The notes under the pieces are model-generated. The model was not told the origin of the DNA and ran no database searches. It saw only the letters and a list, made by a program, of their open reading frames with translations. Below are positions 1-9,389 of a stretch of 64,000 bases of DNA, piece by piece. The translations under genes were made by a program, and so were the position numbers. The stretch comes from Dysgonomonas sp. 216 (GTDB lineage Bacteria; Bacteroidota; Bacteroidia; Bacteroidales; Dysgonomonadaceae): contig NZ_QVMM01000007.1 of the NCBI RefSeq assembly GCF_010501065.1, positions 62,001-126,000 of the forward strand, in the 5' to 3' direction. The first letter of the stretch is position 1; each line of letters opens with the position of its first letter.

Positions 1-2
1 AT

Positions 3-2144
3 TCGGTTCCTGAGAAATATAAAATATGCCTTATTGAATTCGAAGACCGCCATTACAATTATCACTGGGGCGTTAACCCATTGGCAATGCTAAGAGCTGT
101 AAAACAGAACTTTTCCGAAAAGCGCATAGTTAGCGGAGGTAGTACCATAACCATGCAAACAATCCGTTTAGCCCGAAAAGAAAAACGTACTTACGGAGAA
201 AAACTAATTGAAACCATACTGGCTACACGCCTCGAATTTAAGTATTCGAAGGACGAAATACTAAATCTGTATGCATCGCATGCCCCGATGGGTGCAAACG
301 TAGTTGGAATTGCAGCTGCCTCGTGGCGATATTTCGGACACGACGTTTCGACACTGTCGTGGGCAGAAGCTGCAACACTGGCTGTGTTGCCTAATTCGCC
401 CGCAATGATGCACTTCGGGCGTAACCGTAACAAACTGATAGGTAAACGCAACCGATTACTACAACACCTTCGGGACAAAAATTACCTGACCGAAACAGAC
501 TTTCAATTAGCCATATCCGAACCTTTGCCTGCACAACCTTATGCTTTACCTCAAACAGCGCCTCATCTGGTAACACGAGCATATATCGAACACAAAGGAC
601 AACAAATAACGTCTACCATCGACAAACAGCATCAGCTCCGAACCGAAGCAATACTTTCGAGATGGAACGCCGAATTTGCACAAAACGAGATAAAGAACAT
701 TGCCGCTGTAATAATTGATGTTCAACAGAATGAGATTATCGCATATTGCGGAAATGTACATTTCGAGCGTCGCTCATCGGCAAATCAGGTCGACATACTA
801 CAAGCGCCCCGAAGCACGGGTAGCATACTAAAACCTTTTCTGTACTGCGCAATGCTGAACGAAGGATTATTAATGCCAAACGAACTTACGCCCGACGTAC
901 CTGTCAATATAAATGGGTTTGCTCCTAAAAATTTCAGTCTTAAATATGATGGAGCCGCTCCTGCATCCGAAGCTTTAGCCCGATCACTAAATATTCCGTT
1001 TGTGGTAATGCTTCGTAAATACGGCATACAAAAACTCCATAACCTGTTACGCAGAGCAGGTATGACAACAATTACCCGTTCGGCCGACAATTACGGGTTA
1101 TCACTCATTCTTGGAGGAGCCGAGGGCAAATTGCTCGAAATAAGCAACATTTACTCCGTTATGGCACAAACGCTCAACCACTATAATGCCGAAAATAAAT
1201 ACAAGGACATAAAACCGGCTAAATACATATTATCGGCCACAGAAACACCCGAAATAACAAATAAGCCTATATTCAGTGCAGGAGCAATATGGCAAACCTT
1301 CAATGCTCTTACAAACGTAAACCGCCCTGAAGAAATAGACTGGCGTTCGATACCATCTATGCAAAAGATAGCATGGAAAACAGGCACAAGCTTCGGGTTT
1401 CGCGACGGATGGTCGGTTGGCGTAACTCCCCGCTACGTAGTGGGTGTTTGGGTAGGTAATTCCGACGGAGAAGGGCGTCCCGGGTTGGTAGGGGCACGCA
1501 CAGCAGGACTTGTTATGTTCGATATATTTAACTCGTTACCTGCCTCACGATGGTTTTCCACGCCTTTAAACGACTTGGTAAAAGTAGAAACATGTAAAGA
1601 GAGCGGACATATAATGGGAATCAACTGCCCGAAATCGTCAACCGATACAACCTTAGTGTGCAGAAAAGGCTTAGACGGAACGCCATGCCCCTATCACTCA
1701 AAAGTACACTTATCGGAAGACCTGCGTTACAGGGTATACGAAAACTGTGCAGGAGCCAGAGGCATTATAGATACATCGTGGTTTGTTCTTCCCGCATCGT
1801 GGGAACTATATTACAGGGAACAACATCAGTCATACATCTCTCTTCCTCCCTATTCGCCCGAATGCACGGGAAATGACAATTCAAAGGCAATGGAGTTTTT
1901 ATACCCTTATCCCAATTCTGTTGTAAGCCTGCCAAAGCAACTCGATGGTTCGGTAGGCGAATTAGTTTTTGAGGTTGCGCACCGCATACCACACAGCCGC
2001 ATATTCTGGCATCTGGACAAAACCTATATAGGACAAACAAAAGGTTTTCATAAAAAAACAGCTGCCCCACCACCGGGCGAACACCGGATAACGGCTGTAG
2101 ATGATGATGGAAATTCGGCAAGCATAAAATTCGTTGTAAAATAG
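3..2144 (+). CDS. pbpC: Penicillin-binding protein 1C, 5'-truncated by window edge
   Basis: Bifunctional peptidoglycan synthase of the PBP1C type: an N-terminal GT51 glycosyltransferase polymerises lipid II and a central transpeptidase crosslinks peptides in the periplasm. The frame is open to the left edge, and the first codons encode EDRHYNYHWG, matching the GT51 motif with the catalytic Glu, so the N-terminal anchor lies outside. A TTG at 81 is not the true start. Counting from that TTG, the second GT51 motif GGSTITMQ is near residue 19, the transpeptidase SxxK is S248-I-L-K251, SxN is S302-L-N304 and KTG is 433-435. A C-terminal domain of about 150 residues fits the PBP1C C-terminal module. 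A glycosyltransferase gene follows 16 bp downstream. In many genomes pbpC sits beside an alpha-2-macroglobulin gene; that neighbour would lie outside this window. Confidence 0.93.
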   Translation, partial: SVPEKYKICLIEFEDRHYNYHWGVNPLAMLRAVKQNFSEKRIVSGGSTITMQTIRLARKEKRTYGEKLIETILATRLEFKYSKDEILNLYASHAPMGANVVGIAAASWRYFGHDVSTLSWAEAATLAVLPNSPAMMHFGRNRNKLIGKRNRLLQHLRDKNYLTETDFQLAISEPLPAQPYALPQTAPHLVTRAYIEHKGQQITSTIDKQHQLRTEAILSRWNAEFAQNEIKNIAAVIIDVQQNEIIAYCGNVHFERRSSANQVDILQAPRSTGSILKPFLYCAMLNEGLLMPNELTPDVPVNINGFAPKNFSLKYDGAAPASEALARSLNIPFVVMLRKYGIQKLHNLLRRAGMTTITRSADNYGLSLILGGAEGKLLEISNIYSVMAQTLNHYNAENKYKDIKPAKYILSATETPEITNKPIFSAGAIWQTFNALTNVNRPEEIDWRSIPSMQKIAWKTGTSFGFRDGWSVGVTPRYVVGVWVGNSDGEGRPGLVGARTAGLVMFDIFNSLPASRWFSTPLNDLVKVETCKESGHIMGINCPKSSTDTTLVCRKGLDGTPCPYHSKVHLSEDLRYRVYENCAGARGIIDTSWFVLPASWELYYREQHQSYISLPPYSPECTGNDNSKAMEFLYPYPNSVVSLPKQLDGSVGELVFEVAHRIPHSRIFWHLDKTYIGQTKGFHKKTAAPPPGEHRITAVDDDGNSASIKFVVK

Positions 2145-2152
2145 TATATTTG
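2145..2152 (+). promoter_or_regulatory. Putative -7 element TATATTTG before the GT2 gene
   Basis: TATATTTG matches the Bacteroidetes TAnnTTTG element and starts right after the pbpC stop. It is only 8 bp from the ATG at 2161, so a transcript would be nearly leaderless. The match could be chance in AT-rich sequence. Confidence 0.35.
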
Positions 2153-2160
2153 TATACAGG

Positions 2161-3195
2161 ATGAATGATAAGATTCAAATAAACGCCAATAATAGCATAC
2201 CGCTTGTTTCCGTAATGGTTCTCACATATAATCACGAAAAATATGTGACCAAAGCCATCGAAAGCATCATTATGCAACAATGCAGTTATAGTTACGAAAT
2301 AGTAATTAGCGACGATTATTCGACCGATAACACCCGTGCTGTTTTAGCTGAACTCAAGCAGAAATACCCCGACCATATCAGGCTCATTTTTAATGAACAG
2401 AACAAAGGAGTAATAAGAAACTATTACGAAACAATGGCTTTATGTAAAGGCAAATACATAGCAGACTGTTCGGGCGACGATTATTGGTTAACTCCCGACA
2501 AACTTCAAAAACAAATAGATATACTGGAAAACAACGAAGATGTAGTTCTGGTACATACTAATTGGAAAGAGTTTGAACAAAGATCGGGTACCTTCATCAA
2601 CGACATAAAATCTATTCATCTTAATAATAAAAAGAAGCTGCTGGATAAAAAAGACATCCCCGATTTTCTCAACCAAAAAAACTTTAGCATAGTAAACCTG
2701 AATACAGGCTGTTTCCGAAAAAGTAGAGCCTTGGATATACGCAAACAATACGACCGCTATTTTAACGATGAACGATACGTATGCGAAGACTTTCAACTTA
2801 TGGCATTCCTACTTTCAAAAGGTTCGTTTTATTACATCGATGATGAAGCATCGGTATACCGGGTATTGGATGAGTCGGTAAGTCAAAGTATCGATTTTGC
2901 GGAGCAATTCAAATACAGATACGGTGTTACCTTAATGAGAATAGATCTTGCTAAAGAACTTGGTGTATCCCTCAACCGATTTTTAGAGTTAGAATCGTTC
3001 GACCTTTTCTACACAGCCTTTAAAGCGAAACGCAAAGACCTTGCCCGAAAAGCAAAAGAGCTGTTGAACAATGCGAACTATAAACTACCTTTTAAATCCC
3101 GAGTGGTATATTCGATTGCCAAAAACAGCATATTAACGAATTCTGTATATCCGTTATTTCTGTTTTTAAGAAAGACAAAGAGTGCCTTAAAGTAA
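2161..3195 (+). CDS. Family 2 glycosyltransferase
   Basis: Predicted GT-A fold, inverting glycosyltransferase using a nucleotide sugar. The N-terminus has the typical first strand and helix (VSVMVLTYNHEKYVTKAIES, residues about 17-36), followed by EIVISDDYSTDNT and a DxD-like metal/nucleotide motif in ADCSGDDYW. At 344 aa it is typical of GT2 enzymes for surface polysaccharide or glycoprotein glycans. No transmembrane segment is evident, so it is probably cytoplasmic or peripheral. The next gene, 12 bp downstream, is a Stealth-type sugar-phosphate transferase, suggesting a small glycan-assembly operon. Donor and acceptor cannot be predicted. Confidence 0.88.
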   Translation: MNDKIQINANNSIPLVSVMVLTYNHEKYVTKAIESIIMQQCSYSYEIVISDDYSTDNTRAVLAELKQKYPDHIRLIFNEQNKGVIRNYYETMALCKGKYIADCSGDDYWLTPDKLQKQIDILENNEDVVLVHTNWKEFEQRSGTFINDIKSIHLNNKKKLLDKKDIPDFLNQKNFSIVNLNTGCFRKSRALDIRKQYDRYFNDERYVCEDFQLMAFLLSKGSFYYIDDEASVYRVLDESVSQSIDFAEQFKYRYGVTLMRIDLAKELGVSLNRFLELESFDLFYTAFKAKRKDLARKAKELLNNANYKLPFKSRVVYSIAKNSILTNSVYPLFLFLRKTKSALK

Positions 3196-3207
3196 AGCCG
3201 TAAAGGA

Positions 3208-4206
3208 ATGAAACAACATTATGATATAGATTTTGTATTGCCGTGGGTAGACGGGCAAAATGCCCAATGGCTAGAAAATTACCAGAAATATGCCGGAATA
3301 AACGACGGCGACTCACGGGAAATACGTTTTCGCAACTGGGACTTGCTCCGCTATTGGTTTCGATCGGTCGAAACATTTGCTCCGTGGGTTCATAAGGTAC
3401 ATTTCATTACATCGGGCGAATTACCCGAATGGCTCAACACAGATCATCCCCAATTAAACTGGGTAAAGCACGAAGACTACATTCCCGAAGCATATTTGCC
3501 CACATTCAGTGCAAATACCATAGAATTAAATATACACCGCATAAAAGGATTGTCGGATCGCTTCGTTTACTTTAACGACGACCTGTTCCTTATTTCGCCT
3601 GTTGAGAAAGAACGCTTCTTCAGCAAAGGATTACCTTGCGACTTAGCTGTGATGACAGCAAAACCTGTTAGCGGAGGCATTATACATATGGTAATAAACG
3701 ATCTGGATATACTGGACCGCCAATTCAGGAAGAAAGAATGCGTGAAAAAAAATCTGAGCAAATGGTTTTCTCCCGTATACGGAAAGGGTTTGCTTAACAA
3801 TATATTACTTTCGCCTTGGAAAGAGTTTCCGGGATTTATCGACCCTCATCTTGCAAACTCATTCTTAAAGCCTACATTTGCCGAAGTATGGGAAACCGAA
3901 ACCGAAGCGCTTCACCAAACATGTATGCGTAAATTTCGCTCGAATAACGACGTAAATCAATGGCTGATGCGTTATTGGCAATTAGCCAAAGGTTGTTTTG
4001 CCCCGTATAATACTCAAAAAAATGCGCTCAATATCGACATTACAGACAACAATATTTCCCGAATTTATGAAGCTGTAAGCGAGCAAAAACACCAAATGAT
4101 TTGCCTTAACGACAGTACCGACATATACGACTTTGAACATAGCAAAAAACAGCTACAAAAAGCTTTTGAAAAGATATTACCCAACAAATCGGCTTTCGAA
4201 AAATAA
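3208..4206 (+). CDS. Stealth family protein (sugar-1-phosphate transferase-like)
   Basis: Stealth proteins are hexose- or hexosamine-1-phosphate transferases involved in capsule and exopolysaccharide synthesis, related to animal GNPTAB. The Stealth CR1 signature is visible at the N-terminus (DIDFVLPWVDG). The CR2 region follows as RFRNWDLLRYWFRSVETFAPWV with FITSGELPEWLN, and then YFNDDLFL, the conserved acidic pair. The 332-aa length fits the compact bacterial forms. It lies between the GT2 gene and yaaA, and only 12 bp from the former, so the two are probably cotranscribed. The product could be a phosphodiester-linked glycan; the actual substrate is unknown. Confidence 0.88.
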   Translation: MKQHYDIDFVLPWVDGQNAQWLENYQKYAGINDGDSREIRFRNWDLLRYWFRSVETFAPWVHKVHFITSGELPEWLNTDHPQLNWVKHEDYIPEAYLPTFSANTIELNIHRIKGLSDRFVYFNDDLFLISPVEKERFFSKGLPCDLAVMTAKPVSGGIIHMVINDLDILDRQFRKKECVKKNLSKWFSPVYGKGLLNNILLSPWKEFPGFIDPHLANSFLKPTFAEVWETETEALHQTCMRKFRSNNDVNQWLMRYWQLAKGCFAPYNTQKNALNIDITDNNISRIYEAVSEQKHQMICLNDSTDIYDFEHSKKQLQKAFEKILPNKSAFEK

Positions 4207-4225
4207 CATTTAAGCACCCCCGTTT

Positions 4226-4987
4226 ATGATTATCACTCTTTCGCCGGCAAAAATGCTCGACTTTAAAATTCCTGCTAAAACAGAAAATACAACTATTCCC
4301 GTTTTTGAAAAACAAGCCGGCGAGTTAATTGAAGAATTGGCTAAGTATAACGTTGAAGATCTCGCCGGTCTTGAAAAAATAAATCTAACTCAAGCACTGA
4401 CTGTTTACCAACAGATACATGCTTTCAGTATAGATAAAACTCCAAAAAAAAGTTCGGGATTTGCCTACAACGGAATAGCTTACAAGGGTTTAGATTTCAA
4501 ATCGTTCGATGAGGAAGATTTGCTTTATGCACAGGAACATTTGGTAATATTATCGGGTTTATACGGAGCACTACGTCCTCTGGATGCAATAAAGCCTTAC
4601 AGGCTTGAAATGCAAGCCGAACTTCAAAACAAAAAAGGATATACTTTATACGATTTCTGGGGAGACAATCTCACTGAATATCTTAGCAAGCGGTTAAACT
4701 GTGACGATAAAATATGGCTGAACCTTATGTCGAACGAATACACAAAGGCAATCGATAAAAAAAAGTTACCCAAAAACACAACAATAATAGTACCCGCTTT
4801 TAAAGAACAAACGGCAACAGGCTACCGTCAGGTTGTTGTACATACAAAAAAAGCACGTGGCATGATGGCACGCTTTGCCCTTAAAAACCGAATAACAGAT
4901 ATTGAACATCTGAAAGCTTTCGACGAAGAAGGATATACTTATTCGCCCGAATTATCAAAAGGCAATGAATGGATGTTTGTAAGATAA
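4226..4987 (+). CDS. yaaA: YaaA family peroxide stress protein (UPF0246)
   Basis: The 253-aa protein is collinear with the YaaA/DUF328 family. It starts MIITLSPAKMLDF, and has the family blocks YNGIAYKGLD, LSGLYGALRPLDAIKPYRLEM and YDFWGDNLTEYL, with a late basic block HTKKARGMMARF. In Escherichia coli YaaA reduces intracellular unincorporated iron and limits oxidative DNA damage; the family has a DNA-binding fold. It is cytoplasmic, with no signal peptide. The start follows the Stealth gene by 19 bp, so it may be read from the same transcript, although the functions look unrelated. Confidence 0.92.
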   Translation: MIITLSPAKMLDFKIPAKTENTTIPVFEKQAGELIEELAKYNVEDLAGLEKINLTQALTVYQQIHAFSIDKTPKKSSGFAYNGIAYKGLDFKSFDEEDLLYAQEHLVILSGLYGALRPLDAIKPYRLEMQAELQNKKGYTLYDFWGDNLTEYLSKRLNCDDKIWLNLMSNEYTKAIDKKKLPKNTTIIVPAFKEQTATGYRQVVVHTKKARGMMARFALKNRITDIEHLKAFDEEGYTYSPELSKGNEWMFVR

Positions 4988-5005
4988 ACTAAGCACCTTG
5001 ATCTT

Positions 5006-5215
5006 ATGGTATTACCCGAGGACCCCGAAAAAGCAGAATCGTTCATTCGTTTCGTCATATTTCTTCATTCTCTTATATTTGGCTCAATATTATCAATCTG
5101 TTTTGGTATAGTCGGACTTTTGCTTTATAATAAAGAGAGAAAAAAAGCACGGATTTTCTTTTATCTTATCGGCTTTATTGCAATATGTCTCTTGTTCCTG
5201 TACTTACGCATATAA
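5006..5215 (+). CDS. Small two-helix membrane protein, unknown function
   Basis: A 69-aa frame 18 bp after yaaA. It has a short acidic N-terminus (PEDPEKAES), two hydrophobic segments (about residues 14-41 and 50-68) and a basic loop KERKKAR between them, giving a hairpin with the loop probably in the cytoplasm. The position close behind yaaA on the same strand makes translation plausible. No family was recognised and no functional residues stand out. Confidence 0.5.
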   Translation: MVLPEDPEKAESFIRFVIFLHSLIFGSILSICFGIVGLLLYNKERKKARIFFYLIGFIAICLLFLYLRI

Positions 5216-5300
5216 ATAAACAAGTCAGTAGTTACTTTCCAATATTCTACTTATATAGAATTACCCCTCTTTTTTAATAACATCTGACGTCTATTTTTTC

Positions 5301-5320
5301 AAAACCTGACACTCCTGACA
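5301..5320. repeat. Intergenic 20-bp CTGACA direct-repeat element, copy 1
   Basis: AAAACCTGACACTCCTGACA lies between the converging small membrane gene and ispG. It matches two further copies at 13060-13079 and 13127-13146 with consensus AAAACCTGACANNNCYGACA. All three are in AT-rich spacers and two are followed by T-rich sequence. Function is unknown. Confidence 0.6.
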
Positions 5321-5351
5321 GTTTTTGTATTTATTCAGATATTTAAATTTT

Positions 5352-7199
5352 CTATTTTTCAGGCTCTACCCAATCGCCATTATCTTTTATAAGCTGAATA
5401 AGCCTTTCCACTGCCATTTCGGACGGGATTCCTTTTTCTATAGCCTGTTTTTTCTTATACAAAGTAATTTTTCCCCTTTCGGCTCCTACATATCCATAGT
5501 CGGCATCGGCCATTTCACCGGGTCCGTTCACAATGCATCCCATAATACCAATTTTCAGATGTTTCAGGTGCGATGTGGCAGCTTTTATCCGAGCAACAGT
5601 ATCTTGCAAGTCGAACAAAGTACGCCCGCAACCGGGACACGATATATATTCAGTTTTACTTGTACGCACACGAGCTGCTTGCAAAATGCCGAACATATAA
5701 GAATCTATATCTTTTTGAGGAATACAACCTGTGTTTTCTATCATTATACCGTTGCCGAATCCGTCAAGCAAAACAGTTCCAAAATCGGCACCTGCTTTAA
5801 TTTGCAGGTTCTCGGCTTCATCTTCGTTGTACGAACGATTCAGAACAACAGGAACTGCACATTCATTATTCATTAATGTGTGGATAAACGCACGCTGCTC
5901 CCCTACCCCGTTTATATGGTCGGTTGTGAGAATAACCACTACGTTTTTCTCCAACTGCAAAACATCAATTATTTCGCCACAAAGTTGTTTATAAGATATT
6001 TCAAGGAATTTTATTGCAGCGTTATTTTTATATATTTCCCGATAGTTAGAAAACCGGAATAAAGGATAAGTATTTTTTTCGCCTGTCCATCCCTCAAAAT
6101 CGATTATAGCAGGTATCGACCTCGGCGCATCGATCGCAAGAGTTGCACCAACATACACATAGTCGGGTAAAAAGTGTGGATTAAAATTAAACTGTCCATT
6201 TCTTCTATCCGAGATAACAACAGGAAGATTATCGCCTCCTATGTTTCCTACAGCATCGGTTTTACGTTTATCGGTCGACAAAATATCGAATTCATCGGCA
6301 ATCTCTCCATCTATTAGAGGATGATTTTCGCGCAATGTTATATAATCTACCAGCTTTTTAGCTACCGGAATTTCGTATTCAGGGTCTTCGCTCAACGAAA
6401 CACGGATAGTATCGCCCAACCCGTCAGACAACAAAGCTCCTATTCCCACTGCCGATTTTATACGTCCGTCTTCACCGTCACCCGCCTCTGTAACACCCAG
6501 ATGAAGCGGAAAAGCTAAGCCTTCTTCATTCATCTTATCAACCAACAGGCGTACTGCCATTGTCATAACAACGGTATTCGATGTCTTCATCGAAATAGCT
6601 ATATCCGTAAAATCTTCCTCAACAAAAATGCGAAGGAATTCCATACACGATTCTACCATTCCTTCGGGGGTATCGCCATAACGGCTCATTATACGATCGG
6701 ATAACGAACCATGATTAACGCCTATGCGGATGGCTGTTTTGTTTGCTTTACAAATCTCGATAAGAGGGAGTAAACGTGTTTTTATTTTTTCAAGTTCCTG
6801 CGCATATTCTTCTTCGGTATATTCAAACGTTGCAAAAGTCTTTACTTTATCTACGAAGTTTCCGGGGTTTATCCTTACTTTCTCCACCACTTTCGCAGCA
6901 GCCTCTGCCGCCCGTGGGTTAAAATGTATATCGGCTATTAAAGGTGTGCTATAACTACGGTCGCGCACTTCTTTTTTTATATTGGCTAAATTCTCGGCTT
7001 CACGAACCCCTTGAGCTGTAAGGCGCACATAATCGCCTCCAGCCTCAATAATACGGATAATCTGATCGACACTGGCTTCCGTATCGTTTGTGTTTGTATT
7101 AGTCATCGATTGTATACGGATAGGATTATCGCCACCAAGAGGTGTATTGCCTATATTAACTACCGAAGTTTTCCTGCGTTTATAATTGAAAAAGTTCAT
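5352..7199 (-). CDS. ispG: 4-hydroxy-3-methylbut-2-enyl diphosphate synthase, long form
   Basis: IspG (GcpE) catalyses the penultimate step of the MEP isoprenoid pathway, converting methylerythritol cyclodiphosphate to HMBPP with a [4Fe-4S] cluster. The N-terminal TIM-barrel part is clear (GGDNPIRIQSMTNTNT), and the C-terminal cluster domain has CPGCGRTLFDLQ and GCIVNGPGE, giving the three cysteines and glutamate expected for cluster binding. At 615 aa it is the long form with the additional middle domain found in Bacteroidetes, Chlamydiae and plants. An ATG at 7223 directly abuts the dnaG stop. The start at 7199 (MNFFNYKRRK) is preferred because it fits the family N-terminus and has AAGGAAAC about 8 nt upstream. 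It is transcribed after dnaG. Confidence 0.95.
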   Translation of the reverse strand: MNFFNYKRRKTSVVNIGNTPLGGDNPIRIQSMTNTNTNDTEASVDQIIRIIEAGGDYVRLTAQGVREAENLANIKKEVRDRSYSTPLIADIHFNPRAAEAAAKVVEKVRINPGNFVDKVKTFATFEYTEEEYAQELEKIKTRLLPLIEICKANKTAIRIGVNHGSLSDRIMSRYGDTPEGMVESCMEFLRIFVEEDFTDIAISMKTSNTVVMTMAVRLLVDKMNEEGLAFPLHLGVTEAGDGEDGRIKSAVGIGALLSDGLGDTIRVSLSEDPEYEIPVAKKLVDYITLRENHPLIDGEIADEFDILSTDKRKTDAVGNIGGDNLPVVISDRRNGQFNFNPHFLPDYVYVGATLAIDAPRSIPAIIDFEGWTGEKNTYPLFRFSNYREIYKNNAAIKFLEISYKQLCGEIIDVLQLEKNVVVILTTDHINGVGEQRAFIHTLMNNECAVPVVLNRSYNEDEAENLQIKAGADFGTVLLDGFGNGIMIENTGCIPQKDIDSYMFGILQAARVRTSKTEYISCPGCGRTLFDLQDTVARIKAATSHLKHLKIGIMGCIVNGPGEMADADYGYVGAERGKITLYKKKQAIEKGIPSEMAVERLIQLIKDNGDWVEPEK

Positions 7200-7223
7200 A
7201 TTTGTTTCCTTTTTATCATACAT

Positions 7224-9230
7224 TCACCAGCGAAGTACTATACGCTCGCCCAAAACTTTAGCCAAAGCTTTCTTTATCTCTTCAAATTGCTTTATTTGCC
7301 TCATCAGGTCAATAACACCGTCAATATCCCCGTCTTTCTGTTTTTGCTCCATTTTAACCCTCAATTCCTTCACCTGAGCCGATATATGAGCATTCTTCAG
7401 TTCGGTAAGTACACGAGGAACAAATACTACCAGATTTTTTTCTTCGGCAAGCGGCGTATCTTCTTTCTTTACATTATTACCAAATTGTTTCAGGTGTACC
7501 TTGCTCAGCTCATAACGATCTTCAAGTATGTTTGCCGTAAGACGGCTTACATCGGGATTCGGATGCGCTAAAAAGTATCGGGCAGGCACAAATTGCGGGT
7601 CGCCTATATGTTCAACAGCCTCATTAAGCATTTGTTTATATAATGGATGTTCGAACCACAAATTATCGCGCTCAAGGTCGAATTTAACAAACTCGAGTAC
7701 AGTAGATACAAATTCGATATCTTCTTCCGCAAAAGAAGGCAGCATTCCGTAACGCACAATATAATACAAAACCTGACGCTCGTACTTATCGAGTGACGAT
7801 TTTGCATTTTTAGACTGAGCTACCGTTTGCGAAGTAACCTCGTTTACCACCGTCTCGGAAGTGGCAATTCCGGCTTGTTGCAATTGTACATTGGTACGTT
7901 GTTGTGCCGATTCTTTTTCGATATACGCCAGTCGTTTTTTATTAACTTCGCCAACCAGCACCCGCTCGTCTACACCAAGTAAAGCACTACAATCTTTTAG
8001 ATAAACAGTGCGGATAATATTATCGGGAATAATGGATATACTATTCACTATATCTGAAATCAGGGCAGCCCTTTTTATCGGATCATTACCTGCATCCTTC
8101 AGCAATAGTTGTGTTTTGAAACGGATGAAATCGACTTCGTTATCTTTTATATACTGCGTTAAGGCCTGAGCATTTTGCTTGCGGGCAAACGAATCAGGGT
8201 CTTCACCTTCGGGCAGAAGCACAACTTTTATATTCATTCCGGCTTCGAGCAAAAGATCTATTCCACGTAATGCGGCTTTTATACCTGCCGAGTCGCCATC
8301 GTAAATAACCGTTACATTGGTAGTAAAACGGTGTATTAACCGAATTTGCCCCTGAGTAAGAGCCGTACCCGACGAAGCAACAACGTTTTCGATACCCGCC
8401 TGATGCATGGATATCACATCCGTATATCCCTCAACAAGATAGCAACAATCGGCCTTTGTTATAGCCTGCTTTGCAAAATATATACCGTAAAGTTCGTTAC
8501 TCTTATGATAAATATCGCTTTCGGGCGAGTTGACATATTTCCCCGTATTTTCCGCTTTTTTCAGTATACGTCCGCCAAAAGCAACCACTTTGCCCGACAA
8601 TGTATGAACGGGAAAAATTACACGCCCACGAAAACGGTCGGCTACATAGTTATTATCTCCTTCAATAGTCAGCCCTGTTTTAACCAGATATTCTTTTTTA
8701 TATCCGTTTTTCAAAGCTTCTTGCGTGAAGGCATCACGCTGTTCAAGACTATACCCTAACTGAAATTTTCTGACAATATCTTCCCTGAACCCCCGTTCCT
8801 TGAAATAACTTAATCCTACAGTTTTTCCCTCCAGATTTTCGTGTAAGGTATTTACAAAATAAGTGCGGGCAAAATCGTTAAGAATGAACAAGCTTTCGCG
8901 TTCGTTATAAGCTTCCTTTTGTTCGTCGGTAAGCTCCCGCTCCTGCACTTCGATATTGTACCTTTTAGCAAGATATTTAAGAGCCTCGTAATAAGAAAGC
9001 TGTTCGTGCTTCATTATAAAATGGACAGCACTCCCTCCTTCGCCGCAAGCAAAACATTTACAAATATTTTTTGCAGGCGAAACATAAAACGACGGACTTT
9101 TATCGGTATGGAACGGACATAAGCCCACAAAGTTGACACCCCGTTTCTTAAGAGTGACAAATTCTGATACTACATCTATAATCTGTGCAGCATCAACAAT
9201 GCGGTCTATGGTTCCCTGATCTATCATCAT
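7224..9230 (-). CDS. dnaG: DNA primase
   Basis: DnaG makes RNA primers for replication, working with the DnaB helicase. The N-terminal CHC2 zinc ribbon is complete (C38, H41, C59, C62 in the 668-aa form, around GLCPFH and CKCFAC). It is followed by the catalytic core with the Toprim motifs VEGYTDV and YDGDSAG, and a C-terminal helicase-interacting region. The frame extends to a TTG at 9260. The ATG at 9230 (MMIDQGTIDRI) is chosen because the family begins there and a promoter-like TAACTTTG covers 9258-9265, so the TTG would lie upstream of the transcript. The adjacent ATG at 9227 is equally possible. ispG follows with no spacer. Confidence 0.96.
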   Translation of the reverse strand: MMIDQGTIDRIVDAAQIIDVVSEFVTLKKRGVNFVGLCPFHTDKSPSFYVSPAKNICKCFACGEGGSAVHFIMKHEQLSYYEALKYLAKRYNIEVQERELTDEQKEAYNERESLFILNDFARTYFVNTLHENLEGKTVGLSYFKERGFREDIVRKFQLGYSLEQRDAFTQEALKNGYKKEYLVKTGLTIEGDNNYVADRFRGRVIFPVHTLSGKVVAFGGRILKKAENTGKYVNSPESDIYHKSNELYGIYFAKQAITKADCCYLVEGYTDVISMHQAGIENVVASSGTALTQGQIRLIHRFTTNVTVIYDGDSAGIKAALRGIDLLLEAGMNIKVVLLPEGEDPDSFARKQNAQALTQYIKDNEVDFIRFKTQLLLKDAGNDPIKRAALISDIVNSISIIPDNIIRTVYLKDCSALLGVDERVLVGEVNKKRLAYIEKESAQQRTNVQLQQAGIATSETVVNEVTSQTVAQSKNAKSSLDKYERQVLYYIVRYGMLPSFAEEDIEFVSTVLEFVKFDLERDNLWFEHPLYKQMLNEAVEHIGDPQFVPARYFLAHPNPDVSRLTANILEDRYELSKVHLKQFGNNVKKEDTPLAEEKNLVVFVPRVLTELKNAHISAQVKELRVKMEQKQKDGDIDGVIDLMRQIKQFEEIKKALAKVLGERIVLRW

Positions 9231-9257
9231 CCGTAATTCATTCCTTGTAAGAACTAA

Positions 9258-9265
9258 CAAAGTTA
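9258..9265 (-). promoter_or_regulatory. Putative dnaG promoter -7 element TAACTTTG
   Basis: TAACTTTG on the minus strand matches TAnnTTTG and would place the transcript start near 9250, about 20 nt before the chosen dnaG ATG. The upstream TTTG element was not recognised. Confidence 0.55.
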
Positions 9266-9355
9266 CAAATTATAAATAAGAATTGTTGTTAATAAAAATA
9301 AGAGTAAGTTTTTATCTGATATAAAATATGTATACCATAGATAAATATATTTTTG

Positions 9356-9363
9356 TACTTTTG
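9356..9363 (+). promoter_or_regulatory. Putative lipoprotein promoter -7 element TACTTTTG
   Basis: TACTTTTG matches TAnnTTTG, 26 bp upstream of the lipoprotein ATG at 9390. It faces away from the dnaG promoter, so this spacer is a divergent promoter region. Confidence 0.55.
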
Positions 9364-9389
9364 CGGCAATCAAACTTAAAAACAAAATT

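Noticed and set aside
1765-2280. 171-codon open frame on the minus strand
   Set aside because: It lies opposite pbpC and the GT2 gene, has no recognisable domain and is a shadow of real coding sequence.
5325-5876. 183-codon open frame on the plus strand
   Set aside because: It is antisense to ispG with Phe/Cys/His-rich composition and no family similarity.
7200-7223. ATG at 7223 as start of ispG
   Set aside because: It adds eight residues not found in the family; the ATG at 7199 has an AAGGAAAC upstream and the expected N-terminus.
7011-7571. 186-codon open frame on the plus strand
   Set aside because: Antisense to ispG and dnaG; composition is that of a complementary-strand shadow.
9231-9260. 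TTG at 9260 as start of dnaG
   Set aside because: A TAACTTTG promoter element overlaps this codon and the family N-terminus aligns to the ATG at 9230 or 9227.
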